Shown: one piece after another, positions 55,394-64,000 of the stretch | Layout: each line of letters begins with the position of its first letter | How positions within the stretch are numbered: position 1 is the first letter of the stretch | Source of the DNA: Tubulanus polymorphus | Taxonomy: Eukaryota > Nemertea > Palaeonemertea > Tubulaniformes > Tubulanidae | Reading direction: 5' to 3' | NCBI RefSeq assembly: GCF_964204645.1 | Contig: NC_134030.1 | Span: forward strand, 20,029,110-20,093,109 | Length of the DNA stretch: 64,000 nucleotides | The notes under the pieces: model-generated | What the model was told of the DNA's origin: nothing | The model's input: only the letters and a program-made list of their open reading frames with translations | Databases searched by the model: none | Position numbers and translations under genes: made by a program

Positions 55394-58300
55394 ATGGTTT
55401 CGGTTCATTTTGTCGTGTTGATGCTGTTCGGTATGGATCGACTGAGAGTGCTGTTTATAGCGTCGCTGATCGTCTGGCGAGTTAACATCGCACACGCTGA
55501 TCTGTCTGACTCTGTGACGGTCAGTTCGTCTTGTAATAACACTTGGTACCCTGTCGATTCTACGTCCGGTTACATCGTTTCACCGAATTACCCGTCGTTA
55601 ACGCGCGGTGTTGAATGTCGTTGGTTCGTCAACAGCTCTTTACCGGGAACTTTCAACATCAAACTATACTACGACATCGAGCCGTCGATATTCTGTAGTG
55701 ATAACTACCTTCTCGTCGGTGAGTCCGATAACAGATTCTGCGGTGAAGGAAAACATGAAATCCGCCGTAACGATTCGATGTCGTTGATGTTTAGAAGTAA
55801 CGTCGATGGTGCGCGGGGTAGTCGGGTTTACATCATATATCGTTTAGAACGGAACAATTTGAAATTAATTCACACCTGCGGAAAATACAACGAATTACCA
55901 ACATCGATAGGATACAAGTTTGCTATGTTGGTATGGAAATGTAAATTGTATTTAGAATGGATCGGGATCTTGGATGGCTTTGCTATGAATTTCACGTTTT
56001 CGGAGATAAAATTCGAATTATATCCCGGCACCGATCCAGCGACAACTGTTCAAATTCATGACGGATGGAACAGCAGTGAACTTCTTGCTGTAATACCAGA
56101 ACAAACCGGGCATCCACCTTCATCCTTTTATACTAAGACAAACAAAGCTATGATCAGTTTCCTACGTGTGCGAAACGTACTTACATCACAACTATCAGTT
56201 CAGATCTATAGAATATCTGAATGGAACGTCTCTAATCCGTTAATTCAAATCTCTAATAACGAGTCTGGAGTGCTCATCCCTGATGACAACAGTTTACACG
56301 TAATAACTCGATCAAAAAACTTACACTGCTGGTCTATCACAGTGCAGGTGTTACAGTACGTCGTCTTCAACTGGACACGTGATCTCAGCACATCCGGTGA
56401 CGTCATTGGTGTATATAAACTAGAAGGGTTACGTGTTGTAGGAACTGATATTTTACTCGGTTACAACTACCTGGAATCACTGAGTGTTAAATCTGACGGG
56501 TTTCTCGTCATACTGTGCGTTTTAATAAGACCAGGTGTTTTACAATCGAATGTGAAAATTGAATTTGAAGTGAAATCTATTTCCATAAAAGAAGTACGAG
56601 TGGATAAACGCTCGGTGAGTATTGTGCGTTTTAATTTTAAGTTTATGATTTTATTGTGTGTGGATCTCTGTTATTAGGTTTCATGCGTAGAGTTTATGTT
56701 TGTGTTCTGAGAACAAAGTGAAAGTCTTCGAAGCCGACACGAGAAGTTACGCGCACTTTTTCTTGGAGCTCCAGATACTATAACTGCATGTGTAAACGAT
56801 TATTGGGATGATTGAGGGTGGGTTTTTTCACCTAAAATATTTTAGTTGGAAATTTGGATTTCCACCTGAAGAAGAAATTCCATTTTACCAAATCCTAAAA
56901 CACGCTGAAAACAATTGCTGAACGTGACAAAATCATTAATTGACATAGATTTGAAAATGTTGTTATGTTATTAATACTTGAAAAAACAAATGCTGATTTG
57001 TTATATTTTGTAGATATCTGGTAACAGAAAAAGCTACCGCTTGCCTGCTCAAAGATTGTTCCCGACGACAAAGAAGACAACATTATCGTATCGCATAAAT
57101 ACCTTAGAATTTAAACGGAAAGTTGATATCTATGATAATTTTAAACTAACAGTTTTATCAGAGACGTGCGAGAGAGCTGGATTTTATATATATGATGGTG
57201 GTAATTTTACAGCTAGACGCTATGGTCCGTATTGTCCTGGTCAGTGGTACAGTCGTAACGTCGTCAGTCTGATTACATCAGGAGGACCGGTTACTGTAGT
57301 AGGATACGCTTATAACTGGCATAAAAACTTAATTGTTAATGGGGGGTCATATCTATTTTTCGCCCCTACTGATTGTGACGGGTATGTTCTGCAGGAAGGA
57401 GAAAATCAGATCAATATGACGTCACACTGCCTCACGATTACACCTGAAAACCGGCGCCTTCCTTTAGAAAATATTTATATATTATCAGAATACGAATATC
57501 AAATTTACACATGTGTCCGTAGTTCAAATTATTCGTGTCCTCATGTTACTCTTACAACTCAATTACTGAATAACAGTCTCTTATTGAATCATCTGATGAT
57601 AAAAGGAAGTAGTTATAGGTTCTGGAAAGGATCAATGATGATTGTACTAAGACGTAAATGTTTGGTGTTGATGATCTATCAAGATTCCCCGGTACTTTCC
57701 TCTAATCAAATTGCATACATCCCGCCGAAGCGAGAAAAATGTGGAGTCGCACAATCACCGAACTATCCTGGATATGATCAACAACGCCGTAAATCAAGTT
57801 TGTACTACTCATTTCATTACGACAAACATTTGAATTATTACATCAGATTCCTTTTCAAATTTATGGGACACGCCTCGTGCAGCCCTTCTAGTAGTTATAC
57901 TGTTCGAGATCCGTTATTACTGGTACAGACTATTTTGAAACCCGGTAGTGACATCATCCTTATTTGGGGGCTGCGTCGCCACGAGACTAAAATATGTGAA
58001 AATAACGCTGTACCTGGACTTGTATTGTACAGTCTACTCGTTTTTGACCTTTACTTTGAAGCGAAAAACTATATCCCTTTATTTCAAATTCAATACACTT
58101 TAGAACAATCGCCTTCACAAACACATCGAAATAATGACTGCGGATCAGATTTTCTAGATTCAGGTGTTTCGTGTATCAGATACATCAAACATGAACGTCT
58201 GAATTGGGAGAAGGCTGAAATTTACTGTCAACAGAAATACAGTGGACATCTTCTCAGTATCAACTCTGAACATGAAATGATTGCTGTAAAAAAACTGTTT

Positions 58301-61300
58301 GCTACGAATCTTCTTCAGGAGGCGTTTTCACAGGCGGCGCTGATTGTGATGATTGGATTGAAATGGCAGGTAATTTCAAAGTATCGTTATGAACATGTTT
58401 ACCAACATTCATTTGGTGTTGAACATGATTTTGAATTTGTTACGAATTCATTCATTCTCTACTAAAAGTATAGAATATTTCATATTAATTGAAACAGATT
58501 TCTATTAGTCAACGTATAAAATGTAACATGATCTTAATTTGATAAACTCAATTCAGTCGCTTGATATAAGTTAGATATCCAAAAGCTAATCGTCATGAAC
58601 ACTTCTAAAACCATTTCGATCAATGAAACTGAATTTGTTTTGAGCAGGATGATGGTTATTACACGTGGACTGATGGAAAACCATTGAGCTACACAGAATG
58701 GTTTAGACCTGCTGTGATAAACGAAACGATACCAGAAGTTATTCAAGGATTGATATCTCCTCTACGAAAACAACCGATAAATGACGTCAATATGCCGTGT
58801 ACGGCGATGATTCTGAATAATCCACGAGGATCAGCGAACTGGGTTCGATTCCCGTGTCAAATCGAGGAGACTCGAACAACTTTCATTTGTGAAAAAGATA
58901 AAGATAACTCCTCATCGACTAAAAATCACAAATTACCTGTTGCAGAAAAAAACTATACTTATTATTCGGGGATATTGGAATCAGATAACTCCACGTGTTT
59001 AAAGGGATGGATTGGTATAGAAGGACATTGCTATCAGATACTTACAGCCTGGGATACTCACAGATTGTCGATTCGGGAAGCTGAGGAAATGTGTCAAACA
59101 ATTGGTGGTGAAATAGGTATAGTATCCAATGATGTTATAATTCAGCATTTGATTCAAATATTTCATTATGAACATCAATATGGTGCTGTACTGGTGAAGG
59201 CTACGGATAGTGAATTTCTTGCTCTGAATCCAGTTTTGACCAGAGATGAAATAACATATAAAAAAACGGTGAAATGGTCAGTGACTGCCTTTGATAATGT
59301 CGCAGATGTAGCGCATTCAGTGCTATGTTCCTATAATGTAACTGATGAAGAGTTGACTTCTATAAAAAGGTGTAAATCGTGGCAATTTGAATGTAACGAT
59401 CAAAGATGTATCAGTGACCATCGCGTATGTGATACCAGAAACGACTGTCAACACGGTGAAGATGAACTCGATTGTTCAGATATAAACTGGCGCAGTCAGT
59501 TCCACTGTATTGATGGAAGAGTTATATCAGTTAGTAATTTGTGTGATTTTGTACGAGATTGCGCTGACGGATCTGATGAGAACTCGTGCTATCATACTTC
59601 ATGTTCCTCTGAACAGTTTAAGTGTAGCAATGGACAATGTGTGGGTTTATATAATCGATGTGATGGACTGGTTGATTGTAAAGATAAATCTGATGAGATC
59701 GGCTGCTCTTCAGATGAATGTAACGGGTTTCTGTGTGTAAATGGTGAATGTATCAGTTCTCTGTTGTATCGGGATGGTGTTGTAGATTGTGCTGGTAGCC
59801 TCGAAGAAGATGAGATTGTCACCAACATAACAGTTACACCAAAGATTCACTGTACTACAGAGAACTACTGTACGACTAATTTCACAAACTTATGTAAGAA
59901 ATCCGATGAACAAAGATGTTCTTTCGATTCTCCTCACTGTTATTCTAGACGTCACAGGTGTATTTTAGAAAGGAGGCCGATTGGTTACCCGGTATGTAGA
60001 AGGCTCGAACATATACAAGGTTGTACTGATTTCAAATGTCCAGCTGGTGCTGCAAAATGTCCAGCATCTTACTGTATACCGATGGGACAGGTGTGCGATG
60101 GTCGATCCGATTGTCCTAACTCAGAAGATGAGCGAAACTGCAAGACTTTGTCGTGTCCCGGCATGTTTAAATGTGGCCATGAAAACCGATGCATACCTCA
60201 ATCTGAAGTTTGTGATGGTGTCGTCAATTGTAAACATACCACTGATGACGAAGCTTTCTGTGACGTCATATGTCCAAAGGTATGTAAATGTCAAGGTCAT
60301 TTGATTGATTGCGATCATGCTGATTTCGAAGAAATTACTGATCTTTTCTCGGCATCAACTCGAGTTCTGATGTTATCAAGAAACCGAGTTGTATTCAATG
60401 ATTCCACATTTTCTTCGTACCTCTATCTACATTTCCTTAATATTTCACGTAACAATTTGTCTTATATTGTTCCAAACTCGTTCTCAAACCTGCATAATCT
60501 ACATACATTAGATCTAGCTTATAACCGCATAATATCATTTTCCGCGAATACATTCGCCGGTTTGTATAGTTTGAAAATGCTTTTGATTTTTGGAAATTCA
60601 GTGAGATATTTAGAAGAAGGCAGTTTTCATGGTTTAAAGTCATTAAGCGATCTCGATCTTCACGGACTTTCCTTGTCGTTACTCGGTGGAAATGTGTTCC
60701 GTGGTTTATCAGCTTTAGAGTCGTTAAATATCAGCAGTAACGTGATCAAATATATTTCACCAAATGCGTTCGCCGGATTAATAAAACTAAGAAATCTGGA
60801 TCTAACCAAAAATTCTGAAGTCATATCCGTACAAAGAAACGTTTTTGACAGTCTTACATTATTGAGTTCTTTGGCTTCTGACGCGTACAAATTTTGTTGC
60901 ATGGTTCCGAAAGTTGACCAGTGTCTCCCGGAAGCCGACCAATTTTCATCTTGTTCCGACCTGATGGGTAACACTGTTCTTAGAGCAATCATTTGGGCGA
61001 TCGCTTCATTCAGCTTTTTTGCAAACATCATCGTAATTTTACTTCGCGTTCAAGCGTTACGCATTTCATCCTCTGAATCACGTAACACATCCTCTGATAT
61101 CCTAATCATTAATATTGCCACCTGCGATTTTCTCATGTCAATTTATCTTTTTCTGATCGCTGGAGCCGATTACGTCTATAAAGGTGTTTATTTCCTCAAT
61201 TCTGAAATGTGGACAGATAGTTCACTGTGTCGACTCGCTGGGATTTTAGTAACTCTTTCGTGCGAAGGGTCTTTGCTTTTTCTCCTGATTCTAACCCGTC

Positions 61301-61878
61301 AAAGATACTCGAATATCGTCGATCCATTTTCTGGAAGCCCAATTATATCATCGACATATGTGGCCGGTATTTGCTGTATATGCTGGATCATTTTGGGCAA
61401 CATTTCAATGCTACCGCTGTCGTCATCTTCTTATTTCGGACATAACTTTTACGGCACAACTGGTGTTTGTTTACCTATGAATTTACTATCCATCGATGTC
61501 CACGCCTGGCAATATTCATTCGCTATTTTTGCCGTGTTTAACTCGGTCGTACTTGCTACAATAATGATGACGTATGCACAGATGTATAGACTCGTATCTG
61601 GAAGCAGGTCCGGCTCGGGTAGAGCTGATCCTACCGAATTGGTTCTGGCACGTAGGAGTTTAGTGATAAATCTGTGTAATTTATTTTGCTGGTTACCGAT
61701 AATTATCGTTCAGTTTTGCGCTGTATTCCGAGTAGAAATACCGAACCAAGTGGCGGCTTGGTTGGCGGTACTTTTCCTACCGATCAACTCGTCACTGAAT
61801 CCACTTCTTTATACCATCCTCACTATTGATATTAAATCTATTCGGGCCAGAAATAGACGCGTTTTGAAAACTCGCTGA
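55394..61878 (+). CDS. Chimeric CUB / C-type lectin / LDLa / LRR GPCR, unit 4
   Basis: Exons 55394-56614 (donor TCG|GTGAGT), 57014-58369 and 58648-61878; 1,935 aa. Exon 1 lacks four residues present in the others (KYNELPTS against KYGLKINKLPTS). The start of exon 2 follows unit 1 (QRLFPTTKKT), then switches to a unit 2-like sequence, with private loops PGQWYSRNVVSL, NWHKNLIVNGGSYLFF and TCVRSSNYSCPHV, and a private segment after LKPG. LRRNT differs slightly (KVCKCQGH). The 7TM part and 3' end match unit 2. A codon at an upstream TTG extends the frame but ATG 55394 matches the other copies. AATAAA at 62021. Confidence 0.9.
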
Positions 61879-62020
61879 ACCATTCGACAGTCAAACCCTG
61901 ACTATGCACTCTAATCAGAATGCTGCGAAATCTTTTCAGATGAAATATATTTAATTACATAAACAAATACGTAGCAAACGTGTGGACTCGAGAACGAACT
62001 GATACTTGCTTATACGTTCC

Positions 62021-62026
62021 AATAAA
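62021..62026 (+). terminator. Poly(A) signal of receptor unit 4
   Basis: AATAAA with an A run, 143 bases after the stop. Confidence 0.6.
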
Positions 62027-62549
62027 AAAAAAACTGACGACACTTCAAGATTATATCGCAAAATAATGAAATCATCGAATGGGTTTCGAATCGTGTCCAG
62101 AAATACGACGTAGCGATAAGAATACACGCTAGGAGAGCTGAGTAATGTCATCTAATATGAGTTGTAACACCGATTATCCTGACAGTTAATTACGTTTATT
62201 TAATATCAGGATGATTTAATAAATTATGTAAGCTGGAAATAAAAGTGCCAAATAGTGGTGCATGTTCTACGTTCATCGATTTTAAACCGTATTTGAGCGC
62301 TTCAATGTTTAATCGAAGGATAAAGCTTGCGTTGCTTTCGTCCATTCAAAGTCCTACGCCCGGAGGAGGTGGGATCACTTCGAATCCGTGTCGATCCATA
62401 TGGACATTATCGGCGCTGTTAAAGGTGATCTACGTCTTTTGAATTCAGTCGTGTTCAGTATGTTCTTGCCAGTTTCTCGTTTATTAATCTTTCATAGCCT
62501 CGGCCTTCAACATCCCCTAACAAAGGATAAGTATCGTCTAATGCACTGA

Positions 62550-62825
62550 GGTGTACTCGGGCCCACAACGCGAACGACAATTGAATCAATCGGTCAACAC
62601 TGATCAGAATGATTACCGAGTTCCGATGCATCTTCGCCGTGTGCCGAAGTCCGCCACAGTCCACAGTAAACACCACCGACACTCCGAAAAAAATAATTCA
62701 AATATCGGAATTTTTCCAAGCCGTACGTCCACAACGATACGTATTCCTTCAATGAGGTGAAGCAAAATATCGCAACCAGGTATTTTAGGATGGCAAATAT
62801 TCTGAGCAGGTGGTACGTACAAATT
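62550..62825 (-). pseudogene. Inverted relic of the region 1 GPCR, fifth spacer
   Basis: Minus strand reads SVVFTVDCGGLRHTAKMHR and SVDRLIQLSFALWARVHL, with replacements at otherwise constant sites (Tyr to Asp, Asp to Gly), consistent with neutral decay. Confidence 0.8.
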
Positions 62826-62873
62826 TGTAAATTCGAGAAAAAACAATTGTAAGAAATAACCGTGAAAATTAGC

Positions 62874-62947
62874 GTTCGAACCCCTAAGCCCTCGGTTGCC
62901 TGGAGACTAGTGACCGGCGGCTAAAAACCACTCGGCCAATGCGCCTC
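62874..62947 (-). mobile_element. tRNA-derived SINE head, fifth spacer
   Basis: Same element and position as in the other spacers. Confidence 0.55.
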
Positions 62948-63097
62948 TTACATGAGTTCATAGAAGATTTGGCTAGTGTATTGAGCTTGGATCAAAATTT
63001 CCACCAGTTGTGATCTAGATGCTTAGTATACGTTAGTATACTGAACGGCATGATCGATGACCAACAATATTCACCATTGAATATACGATTTACTCAC

Positions 63098-63175
63098 CTG
63101 TTGCACTGAAGGTTTGGGTTACTGATATTTCTGATCGATGAACCATGCTCACGAATCGGTGTGCAAATACATTTT
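63098..63175 (-). other. 78-nt exon-like module, fifth spacer
   Basis: Same length and splice-like borders as the other units. Confidence 0.35.
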
Positions 63176-64000
63176 CTAAAAGGAGTTTAATACAAATATA
63201 CAGTTTGACAGGTTGTAGTGCAGTTCGGTCGTCAAAACAACTGACGAAAATTGTAATGAATACAATACATGTAGTTAATCTATCATGTGAAACTGAATTA
63301 ACTCACAAACATCAGTTTAAGTACCGTACTGCTATTTCCAAAATTTCGATGTATTAAATTAGGCAGCCAAGAAAATTCACCCCCAATCAGTCGATTTCCG
63401 GTTAAGACTGAATGGAAGATTGTTTGAATGAACCGGAACCGAATTTCCCAATTATGTACTTTGAGCAAAAAACTTTTGTAAACTCGACCGTCGATCACAC
63501 AACTATATCTGTACTTCGATTATCGATTGTAAAACTAAACCCCCTGTTACGCTCCCGGCAGGTTTGGTGGATTTGTAAGGGACACTCAATCAAAAAATCA
63601 AACGAAATTTACCAACCAAATAAATAACAGGGACAATCCCTATTTTAGGAAAAAAAACAGAAATGAAGAAGAGCCACAATTCAAAGTATACACGATAAAC
63701 TCTAACTCCGCCCTTGAATTGTGCCGCATTCTTAGGCAGTTTTTACTCCAAGTCTTCAAATCACGAGGAATGCACGTATCACAGAGGGCCGCATTACGTC
63801 ACTGCAGAAAATGCGTCTCGTGGAGAAAATGGTGCAAGGCGGGGATTTAACAAAACTGTTTAGATGATATAAAAGATGATGTGTTTTTCTGCTATCGTGA
63901 ATATGTATTGTTAAAGGTTTTGAATACATATGGATTTAAAAACTTCTCGCTGCATTTCCCTTTAAGAGGACACCAAGAATAGTCAATCAATCACCAAAGC

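Larger units (their letters stand above)
14820..64000. repeat. Tandem segmental array: peptide plus receptor units
   Basis: Four complete units and the start of a fifth. Receptor start codons lie at 20150, 30382, 42755 and 55394 (periods 10,232, 12,373 and 12,639 bp). Coding exons are highly similar; spacers differ by indels. Unit 2 lacks about 1.7 kb of 5' spacer and about 0.8 kb just before the peptide gene. The array runs off the right end of the window. Confidence 0.95.
61879..64000. other. Start of the fifth spacer, cut by the window end
   Basis: Poly(A) site, inverted GPCR relic (62550-62825), SINE (62874-62947), 78-nt module (63098-63175), conserved block (63301-63627), then a deletion joining near 63700 to the sequence that follows the G-rich tract in other units. 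The same order precedes a knottin gene elsewhere, so a fifth peptide gene probably lies about 1.1-1.3 kb past the edge. No gene in the visible part. Confidence 0.6.

Overview
The window is eukaryotic and looks like an invertebrate animal, most likely a lophotrochozoan (mollusc, annelid, brachiopod or nemertean). This rests on AT-rich DNA with GT-AG introns, LDLa/LRR receptors of the GRL101/relaxin-receptor type, FMRFamide-receptor-like GPCRs, tRNA-derived SINEs and decayed non-LTR reverse transcriptases. The species cannot be named from the sequence. There are no bacterial operons, ribosome-binding sites or CRISPR arrays.

Region 1 (1-7,700): a head-to-tail array of three intronless class A GPCR genes on the + strand at about 3.1 kb period (the first is cut by the window edge). 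The spacers hold a decayed reverse transcriptase, degenerate repeats and a tiny basic Cys-containing ORF. Region 2 (7,717-12,750): a different class A GPCR on the - strand, fused to a large inverted duplication. The loop and right arm of this duplication carry a three-exon gene for a secreted eight-cysteine peptide. The left arm carries a matching but incomplete last exon, and the right arm carries a fragment of the GPCR. Region 3 (12,750-14,870): tandem 87-bp repeats, inverted relics of the region 1 GPCR, a LINE tail and a SINE.

Region 4 (about 14,870-64,000): a tandem segmental array of four complete units of about 10-12.6 kb, running into a fifth at the right edge. Each complete unit has the same order: spacer with mobile-element debris and inverted GPCR relics, a two-exon gene for a 48-49 aa secreted six-cysteine knottin-type peptide, 1.7-1.8 kb of retroelement relic, then a three-exon gene for a chimeric receptor of about 1,935 aa. 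The receptor reads signal peptide, CUB and CUB-like modules, C-type lectin domain, degenerate second lectin domain, LDLa repeats, Cys-rich segment, leucine-rich repeats, CC hinge and seven transmembrane helices. All four receptors are open over their full length with intact splice sites.

The strongest signal is the repeated pairing of a fast-changing cystine-knot peptide with a chimeric receptor. Over the four copies of the mature-peptide exon, all eight variable nucleotide sites change an amino acid and none is silent. The receptors are nearly identical in the 7TM part but vary in clusters within the CUB-like ectodomain. Co-diversification of a secreted peptide and a receptor (or a pattern-recognition locus) is a reasonable inference, but no ligand-receptor relation is shown by sequence alone. 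Exon boundaries were read by eye from splice consensus and frame continuity and have no transcript support here.
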